Positions 35,275 to 44,510 of a stretch of DNA of 64,000 nt are shown piece after piece; the stretch's first letter is position 1, and each line of letters starts with the position of its first letter. A program made the position numbers and the translations under genes. This DNA is from Eutreptiella sp. 'Long Island Sound 2002' (Eukaryota; Euglenozoa; Euglenophyceae; Eutreptiales; Eutreptiaceae): contig OZ038386.1 in assembly GCA_964036045.1 (NCBI GenBank), forward strand, positions 12,687,613 through 12,751,612. Direction: 5' to 3'. The notes under the pieces are model-generated. The model saw only the letters and a list, made by a program, of their open reading frames with translations, was not told the origin of the DNA and did not search any database.

Positions 35275-36330
35275 TGCAGACTTGTACACATTGCACGTTT
35301 TTGAGTGCAAGACTTTGTCGTGATCCCGCCCCCCATGGGTGATTGAGCACGCATAGGAACTGCCCGTTGAGCATCCCTACAAGCGAATGCTGGGAGGAGG
35401 AGAAGCAAAATAGGTCGTGTGGGTTGAAACCGTTGTTGCGGAGGCTTGGCATGACGGTGCCAATTTTTGCCCACTTTGGTGCACTTTGATAGGGGGAAGC
35501 TAGCCGCATACTTGGACATTGTACAAGGTGGTCCCGCCCGCCGTGGATCACTAAGCAGAAAATGCATAGTGAGGAGGACAACCGCACTAGGTCAGTGTGG
35601 GGTGAAATAGGTAATGGCAAAAAGGTTTTGAAGAAAGTAGCAGCCCAAAGGTGTGATATGAGCCAATTGTCATGCAATTCAGATGCCCCATCATCGCACT
35701 CCCTACGCTAAGGCGGCAGAGGTCCACGCAATATCATTTTTCCTAAAGCCTACTCCAAAATGTACGTCGCATCATAATGTTTTGCATATTGCAACCCCCG
35801 CGGATGTGGTGTAGTGTTTGCTTGTCCTCCTTTGTACGATGAGTGTCATCTCTTGCAAGGATGCTAAGTGGTGAGTTGGTGGACCCATCGAGTAACCTAT
35901 TGTCATGGGGATTGCAACAAAGTTAGCCGCTCCATGCCCTAAAGTGGGTGCAATATCAACATCCCAACGGTCCCCCACGCTTGGCCTTGTGAGCAGCATG
36001 GAACCTCCTTTGCAATGATGCGACAGTCAACCGTGGCGACGGCTGTGTCGTGATGCCCGCCGTGGTTGTAGGCGTGCTCCGCTGCCCAACTAGCAGCCGC
36101 AACTCCGCCGTGGTCCATCGCGGGTCCGGTACACATTCCTCATATTCAAAATCGGAATCCTGAAAAAACAGGCCGTTGTGGCATCGAATGTGTGCATGGG
36201 AGAGGGGAGGGGGGGCGGGGGGCTGAGTTATCGCATGGGAGAAGCAGTGCAAGAACACGGAACACTGCATGAACACATATCTTGGCCTTTGAGAGATGGA
36301 GAAAGTCAACGAAAGGCTGCCAGTTCTGCA
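35275..36330 (-). repeat. Inverted distal segment of the 1.19-kb array
   Basis: Unit 11 runs forward to GAGCAGTGATG at about 35,273 and then stops matching. The missing remainder appears in reverse orientation from 36,330 (TGCAGAACTGGC read on the minus strand) down to 35,480 (AAGTGCA). The two parts sum to one unit (about 354 plus 850 bp). The 205 bp at 35,275-35,480 is non-array sequence that must originally have lain beyond the array. Both ends of the segment begin TGCAGA when read inward, a short inverted repeat at the breakpoints. Confidence 0.85.
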
Positions 36331-37118
36331 GGGACTTCCGCTGGTACAGCTACGGCTGTACAAGGGTGGATGGCACATTGCGTTCTACTTCTGCGAAGCA
36401 CGTTGATGGGTCATTTGTTTGCTCTTGGTGGCTAAGCACAACTATGGGCCCATACCCATGCAATTCATTGCATGCCCTAGCTAGTTGCACTAGATGGGGC
36501 ATGCATCCATGTGTATGCCCCATGCATGTTTGTGCACAGCTCAAAGACTCCTCACACATTTTTGTCGTGCGTTGTGTGTGTCCCATGACGCACCACCTGT
36601 GGGGAGTGTATATTCTGCGCCCATGGCTATCGTTCACCCGCTCCTGTGCACCCTGCGCAACCTCCCAAAACCAACGTCTCTAACGCCACCATTTCCAATG
36701 GTTTGGTGCACTTCCTATCTTTCGGGGTCTCCACCCAAGTTCTGTGACATGGTCTCAGGTATTGCAACCTACGTTGTTGTCTGTATATATACAATGGCAT
36801 CATGTTGTACATGAAGAATGGCTACCATACAACAACACTGCACAACAGAGAAAGGTCCTTCAAGTGGCCGGCGCAACTATGGAGCCCATATACATAAAGT
36901 ATTTTGCAACTCAGTGGACGCCGTACCAGCGAAGCTGTATCAAAGGGATGTGTCTCTATCCCTTTTGGTGTTGTCCTTGCATCTCTGGTCCGTCCTATTT
37001 ATCTCCCGCTTCCCACCAACTAGATCCACTGTGGGAAGTGTGGTTCCTACCCCCATGCCTACCATTTGCCCCGTGTCCAATCATACGCATCTAAGGCCAC
37101 CATCTCTAATACATCCAT
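36331..37118. other. No gene recognised; contains a hairpin
   Basis: A 9-bp perfect stem ATGGGGCAT / ATGCCCCAT with a 12-base loop lies at about 36,495-36,524, within a stretch rich in GCATGC and CCATGC palindromic words. Open frames in the interval are short, and nothing else is evident. Confidence 0.4.
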
Positions 37119-37587
37119 GGCGCTGCAATTCATGGTCCCGGATGTGGCAGAGCCGTCAACACCACCGGCAGGCGCTCGTCCTGAAGAGTCGTCTTCATGG
37201 GGCAAGAAGAGGAAGCGCCCACCATATCAGGTGATTTGTCGAGTTCAAAAGAGTCTTCTCCCTGCGCAAGCGAGCATCAACAAAAAGAGGGAGCAACTGC
37301 AACAGATGTGCCGTTCTATCGCGGCTTCCCTTGGCATGCGCGTTTCTCAAGGGAAACTGGTGAAGGAGGCCGAAATCCTAGACTTCCCATCAGCCACCCC
37401 TAAGTTAAGACCGGCGGGAGTCCCCCTAGTGGTCGTGTGCCCGGGGCGCCAGGGCGAAAAACAGGTCGCACGGCTCAGCGACATCGCGGTGCCCCGTGTG
37501 GGGCAGGCCGCACTGGACAAGCACCGTGCGCACTGTTGGGGGTTTGCAACATACACCTACACAACCACATGCGCGCTTCGTGGCTAG
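37119..37587 (+). CDS. Hypothetical frame upstream of LINE 2 (possible ORF1 remnant)
   Basis: Starting at ATG (MALQFMVPDVAEPSTPP) the frame carries a basic cluster (GKKRKRPP, nuclear-localisation-like), a helical charged stretch (NKKREQLQQMCRSIAASLGM) and a Val/Pro-rich end, about 155 residues. Its end overlaps the beginning of the RT-containing frame of the downstream LINE. LINE ORF1 products are often basic and coiled, so this could be that protein, but similarity is not shown. Confidence 0.3.
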
Positions 37588-38008
37588 AAGCCGACATCAT
37601 TCGCCTATACAAAAAGGGGCCCACACACGACCCCGTCAACTGTAGACCAATCGCCCTCCTCAATACTCTGTATCAGATTGTGGCCACTCATGCGGCACGG
37701 CAACTCTACGACTTCTCCTCTTTTCATGGACTTATTCATAAGACGCAATACGGTGGCTTGCCCAACCGCCGGTGCTCGGATCACATTTTCCAAATTCTGA
37801 CGAAATACCAAGACTGCCCCGCATCGTACAGCCTTTACATAGACTTTAATAAAGCTTTTAACAATGTACCCCACGGGTTGCTTTTCCGCAATCTGGATCA
37901 CTACCGCCTCCCATCCCCCCTCATACGCCTCATCCGCAGTCTCTACCGCTCCCCCCGTGACTACCCTGCATCCACGGACACACTGGAGCATCTAACCTGC
38001 AAGCCAGA
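37556..38008 (+). pseudogene. LINE 2 reverse transcriptase, fingers and motif A
   Basis: The frame reads WLEADIIRLYKKG, DPVNCRPIALLNTLYQIVA (RT motif 1/2, N.RPI.LLN), QYGGLPNRRCSDHIFQILT and YIDFNKAFNNVPHGLL (motif A with the catalytic D, and F/Y.D..KAF.). This is diagnostic of a non-LTR reverse transcriptase. The frame is lost just before motif B by a net one-base shift. Confidence 0.85.
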
Positions 38009-39190
38009 GGTGTCCGACAGGGCTGCCCAATGTCTCCGATCTTGTTTGTTCTGTATGTCAACGTCTTGCTTTTTGCCATCCCGCACCATCTCAAGACCCC
38101 TCCGACCCAGCACGAATCCACCCACGCATTTGTTGATGATTTATTGTACCGTTTCCAATCCCCCCAACGTAGAGAAGAAATCGTGTCATTCTACGACACC
38201 AAAGGGCGGGCGTGAAGACTTGACATTAATTTAGGCAAAACGGAACTACATAGCATGGGTTCGACCGCCCAAATTACCGTCACAGCGCCCACAGGCAAGC
38301 AATTGTCCACTATTGACCCCAACACGCGCGCTCCTAGGAAAGTCTACAATAACCTTGGGGTCTACCTGTACACAGACGCAGACCCGGCCCTGACCTACGA
38401 ACTTGCAAAATCTGAGATTACGTCCTTGTTTGCCTTTCTCAACCCACTCAACCTCACCCTCTCCGAGTATGTTAGACTTGTGAACCTCCAACTCATCCCC
38501 ACACTTGAGTACCGCTTGATGGCCCACCCTCTGGAACAGAGCCAACTGAAACAATTGCAAAACATCTTCTGGAAAAATGTGGCACTCGATCCTGATCCGC
38601 AAAAACGAAACCGCATCTCCCGGTTGGTGGCCGAAAAAGACAAGTATGTCCCCACAAAAAATGGAGGCCTAGAGCCGCGACACTTCCAACACAGCCTGAA
38701 CATATCCACTGTCAATTCGGCCATCACGTACCTGAACAATGAGGGCCCAGAGAACACCAACAAAATTTTTCGGCAGGCAGCTCTCAGCACGGAGGAATCG
38801 CTAGTCCATAAGCTTATCTGCAACGCGTGCCACAGCCTTAATCTACGTTTCAACAGCTTGAACCATGAACGCAGCACCCCACCCAAGCTGATGCATCAAC
38901 AAGAAAATATCTATGTTCGCTTTTCCACTTACTCTAGTAATCGAGTTACAAAATGGGGTAACAAACAACGCCCACCAAACACCGACTTGGGGATTTACCG
39001 AAGAGTGGTAGTCGACACCTCCGACGACCAAGCTTTCGTCTATTTTTCGGGGGATGACACGACATTCACACTCCGAGACTCACAAAAGTTTAACCCTCCA
39101 TCCCCCAGTGATATCGGCCCCCCACAGCATCCTTGGAAGTCACCACCTCCTGATTCCTCATTATCACATATGCCCCCCCCTACGGGATAA
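38009..39190 (+). pseudogene. LINE 2 reverse transcriptase motifs B-C and thumb
   Basis: GVRQGCPMSPILFVLYVNVL is a textbook motif B and HAFVDDLLY is motif C with the DD pair. After an in-frame TGA (38,213-38,215) the frame continues with DINLGKTELHSMGS, the K(T/S)E motif that follows palm in LINE RTs. About 300 residues of thumb/connection follow. The TGA sits between two conserved motifs, so it is a disabling change rather than a natural end. Confidence 0.85.
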
Positions 39191-39450
39191 CTCTCCGCCT
39201 CCTCCCCTCCAAGGCACCCTCGTGGAATCCTCACCCATGGGTTACCTGTACCGCCTTCATGACTTCCCGCATGCCCTCCGAAGTGATGACCTTCAAGCGT
39301 GGGGTTGCCACAAGGCGGCCCGTCTCCTTAATGACAGCCCCGATGATACAACCTGGGTAGACGTGGATGGGTCGGCTGGGCAGGGTGGTTTTGGTTCTGC
39401 AGCCACGATTTTCAAGCCCGATGGGAAAACCTGGAGCTACATCAAGAAGC
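39180..39450 (+). pseudogene. LINE 2 RNase H domain, N-terminal part only
   Basis: WVDVDGSAGQGGFGSAATIF is the first RNase H strand pair with the leading acidic residue (VDGS..). The domain should continue for about 100 residues with conserved E and D motifs, but after GKTWSYIKK the sequence changes to Gln-rich codons and stops at 39,504. The remaining RNase H is absent. Confidence 0.7.
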
Positions 39451-39524
39451 AGCAGGAGCAAGCAGAGGCACAAACAAAACAATATCATCAAAGCAATCAA
39501 CAGTGAAAGCCTGTGTTAACTTTC

Positions 39525-39535
39525 TGGTATCAGAG
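39525..39535 (+). promoter_or_regulatory. Retroelement primer-binding site for initiator tRNA-Met
   Basis: TGGTATCAGAG is the 11-base sequence complementary to the 3' end of plant-type initiator tRNA-Met, used by most Ty1/copia elements. A long gag-like frame starts 86 bp downstream, as expected. An 11-base match could arise by chance, but the context supports it. The 5' LTR that should precede it can be at most about 80 bp here, so it is truncated or unrecognisable. Confidence 0.6.
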
Positions 39536-39620
39536 ATTTTCAGTCTTTGCGTACCTCCAACCCCGTGCAGTACAACCAGTACGTCGAGACTGACTCCACT
39601 GAAGGGCGAAGAAATACAAC

Positions 39621-40655
39621 ATGGACACCAAGGACACACCCAAGAAGACAGCGCCCTCAGTGGCACCAGCCAAGCCAGTGCCAGCGCCCAAACCTGTTGG
39701 TGAACCTGAACCTGAGGAGCCTGTATCTTCAGTGCCCTTAAGTGGGCTGGGGGACGATTCCCTGGCGGGCTTGGGAGCTGCCTTCAGTGGACTCTCCGTT
39801 GGAGGACCTGAAGGCAAAGAGAAGGAGAAGGAGAAGGAAGCAGTGGACATGGGAGTCGAAGAGGCAGATCCTGGAGATGGACACGAACCATCCGATGAGG
39901 TACCCTTGGATGACAAACCTGTTGGGAGCGCGTCAAGCGCCTCTGATCACCCTGCAGTACCCTCTCCAACAACCACTACACTCCCAGCCACACATCCAGC
40001 GACATCCTCACCCACAACCACTCGACCTATGGCTGAGGGTCTAGGCTTTACTGGTATGCCTTACTCCACCTACGGTGTGACTCCAGCCGCGGCTGTGCCA
40101 CCTATGGCAACTACAGTCAGCGAACCAGTGGCATCCAGCTCAACCTACACCGGTGTTCCCGAGTCTATGCCGCGCCGCTATAAGGATGACTATCACAGAC
40201 CCGCGGCGGCTGTGTACGTGACTGGTATACCTGGCTATGCGGCGCCCGAGCCTGGCTATACCATGCCAGCACATGGTTTCACCTCTCTGAGTGCCCTACG
40301 TGGCCCTGAGTCTTGTGGTGGAAGGAGCAGAGGAGCACGAAGATCCTCAAACAAGTTCCTGACGCGGTCGGAGATACGAGAAGCTCCTCGAGGAACCACT
40401 GCAGACCTAGTGGGTGATCTAACTCAAGAAATTCGGGCCAAGTTGGAGCCCCTGATTCCTTCACAAGCGTCACCTACCACCATGGGAGCTTCACCTCATC
40501 GTCTACAAGCCAATGATGTCGTGGCCGGATTGACGAACACCCTAGGAGGCTTGAGGAGCCGACCTATGCCGACCCCTGCTGTGATACCAAGTAGCCCTTT
40601 CGTACCAAGACTTAGGCGGCTCAAGTTGCAGGGTCAAAAACAACAGAAAAGGTAG
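39621..40655 (+). CDS. Gag-like Pro/Ser/Thr-rich protein, 344 residues
   Basis: An intact ATG-initiated frame of 345 codons. The N-terminal third is Pro/Lys/Glu-rich (VAPAKPVPAPKPVGEPEP, then KEKEKEKEAVDMG), the middle is Pro/Thr/Ser/Tyr/Gly-rich, and the C-terminal part has a short basic patch (GGRSRGARRSSNKFLTR) and a predicted helix (DLVGDLTQEIRAKLEPLI). No zinc knuckle, protease or RT follows. Position behind a tRNA-Met primer site suggests retroelement gag. A non-autonomous element with only gag would explain the absence of pol. It is the longest uninterrupted frame in the window, so it may be young. A cellular low-complexity protein is the alternative. Confidence 0.55.
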   Translation: MDTKDTPKKTAPSVAPAKPVPAPKPVGEPEPEEPVSSVPLSGLGDDSLAGLGAAFSGLSVGGPEGKEKEKEKEAVDMGVEEADPGDGHEPSDEVPLDDKPVGSASSASDHPAVPSPTTTTLPATHPATSSPTTTRPMAEGLGFTGMPYSTYGVTPAAAVPPMATTVSEPVASSSTYTGVPESMPRRYKDDYHRPAAAVYVTGIPGYAAPEPGYTMPAHGFTSLSALRGPESCGGRSRGARRSSNKFLTRSEIREAPRGTTADLVGDLTQEIRAKLEPLIPSQASPTTMGASPHRLQANDVVAGLTNTLGGLRSRPMPTPAVIPSSPFVPRLRRLKLQGQKQQKR

Positions 40656-41387
40656 GAAAACGACAGGTTTCAGAAAGCATCAAATAATAATTATTTTGAT
40701 GGATATGTCTGGACCGTTGCGAACCATTACCATGAAATAAATATTGTCGTAGCAGTGACACGACCCATGGGTCATGTACGGAAAAGTATTGTTTTGTGTC
40801 CATTCTTTGCGCGAGGCCTCGCGCAAAGGCGAATATTTGTGTCAGTTTAATGTACTACAGCGCATCAGGCAGGTTGTCGGAAAAGAGAAACTGAACGTAT
40901 TTATACACATAACTTTGTACCATTATCAGAATGGAGTGATAGAAATGGATCTATTAATAAATAAATTTCGATATCACTACACCCGTTAATCTTAAAATGT
41001 ATAAATGTTCCGGTAGAAACTGTAGTTTCATGCGCGAGGCCTCGCACATGGAATGGCGCATGAGAAACATTAAATGTTTGGTGATGTTTGCGCCAGGTCT
41101 CGCGCAATGGAGGTCATGAGCGCGCATAGAAACAGAAAATGGACAGATCCACCGCCTACACAGCATGTACATTCCCTTTGATGCGGCGCTGCTGCATGGG
41201 CGCCCATACAGGTCCCGCCGGCATCTCTACTTTTCGTACTCTTGTCACCGCTGGCTTCACTGCCCAACAGCGTTGGTAGCGCGCCGCAACTGGGTACCGC
41301 AGTTAGGATTAACCAGTTAAATGTGGGACCACCAGACAGTTACAGTAAAGCGAAAATGGTGCATGCGACCAGCGAATCATTGAATAA
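40656..41387. promoter_or_regulatory. AT-rich intergenic region with three related GC-rich palindromes
   Basis: A perfect 24-bp palindrome with core GCGCGAGGCCTCGCGC lies at 40,805-40,828. A 22-bp copy with one mismatched pair lies at 41,029-41,050, and a 20-bp degenerate copy at 41,088-41,107. They sit in otherwise AT-rich DNA between the gag-like frame and the next frame. They could be binding sites for a dimeric protein, element ends, or hairpins in RNA. The function is inference. Confidence 0.6.
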
Positions 41388-41417
41388 TTGGTCACGCAAA
41401 AACGGTGTGAGAGGTTG

Positions 41418-42425
41418 ATGTTTCAAGCAAGAAACTTTTTCAAACAGCGATATTTAGGAAGATACATTTACGCATTTTTTTTGTGCACAATAACAATGCC
41501 CCTGCGAAAAGTGTCGGACCTCGAGAAGACAGTGGCCACAGCATCTGGAGTATTCCGCGATGTCTGCTCAGAGGAACCGCCGTATCACACGGCAGAAGAA
41601 TTTTGGGAAGGGCTAAATCAGGGGGACGATTGCGCGCGATTGCTGTTTGTGTTTTTTCTGCGTTTGCACAAAAATGAACGGACGCGTTGCAGCGTTGAAA
41701 AGGCAATCGCGGCAGAGGGCAAGAGATGGGTTGGTGTTTTGATAGAAGAGGCCAGGCGACTTTTTTTACTGATGCGCCACCGCGCAGTTCCGTACCAGGG
41801 AAAACCAAAGTGTGTTATTGCGAAAGAGGGGAGTAGGGCGCAGCGGCCCATTTTAGCAAGGTCCGGTCTGGCGCGATACAGCGCACCTTCAGTGACGGAA
41901 AGGGCCGCAGTCAAGTTACAAACTACATGGAACAAAATACACTAGCAGTGGGTTATGTTGTGGATGGACAACTGGAACAACAAACGATTCACCACAAACC
42001 CTGACAAGAACGACCAGAGCCTTAATGCAACAACGTTGGCTGTCATGCTACTACGGGATGCACCACGGTACTGGCATGGTCATCCTAGCCTGGAAGAGCT
42101 CGAACGGCGTGTTCCTGTTGTTGCGCGCATGCTGGGGAACACCGAGGGAACCTTTGCACGTATCCTGCGTGATCTAGGATTTGCAAGCATGCGGCCTGTT
42201 GTGCGAAACATCAGGGCACCGCTTGACATTATTCGCCCATTCCCTGCCAAGAGACCGCATTGGCGGCCCCTCTGTCTAAGCAAAGAAAAGGTAAGCAGCA
42301 ACGTATCGCTTATTAACCTACTGCAATTCACTAGGGGCTTGGCCCAACACACTGGACCAGTTGTGCCTATTTTATGTGACGAGAACATCCATTACCGCAT
42401 TTGTAAGATGATGTATGGTGAATAA
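41418..42425 (+). CDS. Unidentified protein with one in-frame TAG, possibly spliced
   Basis: From ATG 41,418 (or ATG 41,496, MPLRKVSDLEKTV) the frame runs to TAG at 41,943-41,945. It resumes in the same frame to TAA at 42,423-42,425, about 335 residues in all. The second half starts WVMLWMDNWNNKRFTTNP and then NDQSLNATTLAVMLL, a W.DN..... N.T pattern that loosely recalls transposase-associated domains in fungi and algae. It ends FTRGLAQHTGPVVPILCDENIHYRI. The TAG is immediately followed by CAG/TGGGTT, so an intron ending at CTAGCAG (41,948) would remove it. A nonsense mutation is the alternative. Codon use differs from the nearby LINE, with more A/T third positions. Probably element-derived; I cannot name it. 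Confidence 0.5.
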
Positions 42426-43213
42426 ACAACAGGCTGGAATGTCCGGCTATTTTTGCGGTCACACCCTATATTATACGGCTTCTGGCACGCGTACAAATTT
42501 TGCGTTACACAAACATTTCGCTCATTTTGGCCGATTGTGACTTTTTTCCGTAAAGGATTGTTGCGCAGCGGTGACACTGTCCCCTGTTTTCCCAAGCTGA
42601 TCCCGATGGAGATAACCGTAGGTGCAGTGCTGTTGGGTATGGGCCCCCGCATACGGCGCCTCAAAAGGAAATGTCACTCCCTCGGGTTGGCACGCCCAGC
42701 GAATCGGCGAAGTCGTCATCGTGCGCTAACATCCAGCAGGGCGGGGGGGGGCAGTGCGCGACACAAGGACTTCTGGGGAGGATATTGGGGCCCACCTCCT
42801 GCCTCGTGGCCATGAGGCGACATGGCCCGTTTTCGTCCCCAAGTCACGTGTCTGACCCTGAGCCATTTTTTTTCATTCACCGGGATCGTGCGATCCCCCG
42901 GCCAGGGTACCCCCAACCGTGACGCCATGCGGCTATGGACGGCTCTTGGGGCCGGGCTCTGCCGTGTGGCAGCAACCAGACACAAGGTGTGCGCCTACCC
43001 CTGCCCGGATACCCCCACCCGTGACGCCGTGCGGCTATGGACGGCTCTGGGGCCAAGGCTCTGCCGTGTGGCAGCAACCAAACACCAGGTGTGCGCTGTG
43101 AGCATCAAGAATAGTGCAGCTCTGGGCTTGGGTGGTAGCGAAGCCCACGGCATTGTGTCTCGCCGTGGACGAGGAGAGGGCCAGACTGGGTCGTCCGGGA
43201 CGACACCACTGCC
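42426..43213. other. No gene recognised; contains a 101-bp tandem duplication
   Basis: CCGTGACGCC(A/G)TGCGGCTATGG starts two copies near 42,918 and 43,019. Each runs through GGCTCT(T/G)GGGGCC, then GCAGCAACCA(G/A)ACAC, then GTGTGCGC, so the period is 101 bp and the copies span about 42,905-43,105. The rest of the interval shows no family resemblance. Confidence 0.6.
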
Positions 43214-44510
43214 AATTCTGCATGGGCACACGCCCAATGCCTTCAGTTCTGCCAAAAGGAATAAAGTTTGCATGGGCACACGGCCAATGCCCCCATTTCT
43301 GCCAAAAGTAATAAATTCTGCATGGGCACACGCCCGATGCCCCCGATTCTGCCAAAAGTAATAAGTTCTGCATGGGCACACGCCCAATGCCTTGAATTCT
43401 GCAGAAGTAATACATTCTGCAAGGGCACATGCCCAATGCCTTCAGTGCTGCCAAACGTAATGAATTCTGCAGAAACCCCATGCCTTCAGTTCTGCCAAAA
43501 GTAATAAAATCTACATGGGCACACGCCCAATGCCTTCAATTCTACCAAAAGCAATAAACTCTGCATGGACAAACGCCCCTTGCCTCCGGTTCTGCCAAAG
43601 TAATAAACTTTGCACGGGCACACACCCAATGCCTGCAGTTTCGCCAAAAGTAATAGATTCTGCATGGGCACACAGCCAATGCCTTCATTTCGGCTCAATG
43701 CGGCATCCCGGTTCGCGCTAGCCATCGCTGCTCGCTAAAGGCATTGGGCGTGCGCCCATGCAGAATTTATTACTTTTGGCAGAATTGAAGGCATTGGGCA
43801 TGTGCCCATGCGGAGTTTATTACTTTGGCAGCACGGAAGGCATTGGGCGTGTGCCCATGCAGAATTTATTACTTTTGGCAGAACTCAAGGCGTTGGGCGT
43901 GTGCCCATGCGGAGTTTATTATTTTGGCAGCACTGAACGCATTGGGCGTGTGCCCATGCAGAATTTATTACTTGTGGCAGAAATGAAGGCGTTGGGCGTG
44001 TGTCAATGCAGAACTTGTTAGTTTTGGCAGAAATGAAGGCATTGGGCGTGTGCCCATGCAGACTTTATCACTTTTGGCAGAACTGAAGGCATTGGGTGTG
44101 TGCCCTTGCAGAATTCATTACGTTTGGCAGAACTGAAGGCATCGGGTGTGTGCCCTTGCAGAATTTATTACATTTGGCAGAACTGGGGGCATTGGGTGTG
44201 TGCCCATGCAGATTTATTACTTTTGGCACAACTGAACGCATTGGGCGTGTGCCCATGCGGAGTTTATTACTTTTGGCAGAACTCAAGGCACTGGTTGTGT
44301 GCCCATGTAGACTTTACTATTTTTGGCCGAACTGAAGGCATTGGGCCTGTGCCCATGCGGAGTTTATTACTTTGGCACAATTGGGGGCATTCGGCGTGTG
44401 CCCATGCAGAATTTATTACTTTTGGCAGAACTGGGGGCATCGGGCGTGTGCCCATGCAGACTTTGTTACTTTTAGAAAGCTGAAGGCATTGGGCGTGTGC
44501 CCATGCAGAA
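43214..44510. repeat. 50-bp minisatellite that reverses orientation (about 10 forward, 16 inverted units)
   Basis: Forward units (43,214-43,690) read TGCATGGGCACACGCCCAAT then GCCTTCAGTTCTGCCAAAAG then TAATAAATTC. After a 47-bp unrelated spacer (about 43,691-43,737) the same unit continues as its reverse complement to 44,510. Each unit contains the short inverted repeat TGGGC..GCCCA. Frames open on both strands translate the repeat (for example WAHAQCLQFCQK) and are not genes. One half can pair with the other over several hundred bases. Confidence 0.95.

Larger units (their letters stand above)
23043..36330. repeat. Array of about eleven ~1.19 kb tandem units, distal end inverted
   Basis: AGTGCACAATCGGACAC and close variants mark unit starts near 23,043, 24,232, 25,423, 26,611, 27,800, 28,990, 30,180, 31,370, 32,556, 33,760 and 34,920. 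Units are 1,187-1,204 bp except the last. Each has the same internal order: an acidic/basic-rich coding-like segment, a C run, a TTTTTTCAG acceptor-like site, DSDSEYEECVPDPRW, then GATGACACTCATCG and a 3' AT-richer part. The last unit is interrupted at about 35,275, and its remainder is found inverted up to 36,330. Confidence 0.95.
37540..39450 (+). mobile_element. Second LINE-type retrotransposon, frameshifted and 3'-truncated
   Basis: The RT fingers-palm-thumb and the start of RNase H follow one another on the plus strand in three frames. RT motif A is in one frame to about 38,008. Motifs B and C and the thumb are in the next (38,009-39,190, with a TGA at 38,213-38,215). RNase H is in a third, after an 8-base C run near 39,172. 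Sequence identity to LINE 1 is not obvious, so they are different families. The element ends inside RNase H at about 39,440, where gag-type retroelement sequence begins. No endonuclease domain was seen. Confidence 0.8.

Noticed and set aside
34904-35677. 257-residue minus-strand open frame
   Set aside because: It crosses the inversion breakpoint and joins array sequence with former flanking DNA, so it is an accident of the rearrangement.
23043-36330. CRISPR-like regular repeats
   Set aside because: Unit length is about 1.19 kb with no short direct repeats and unique spacers. The same applies to the 50-bp and 107-bp arrays, whose whole unit repeats.
43214-44510. Overlapping open frames translating WAHAQCLQFCQK-type repeats on both strands
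   Set aside because: They are the direct product of a 50-bp minisatellite that lacks stops in several frames.
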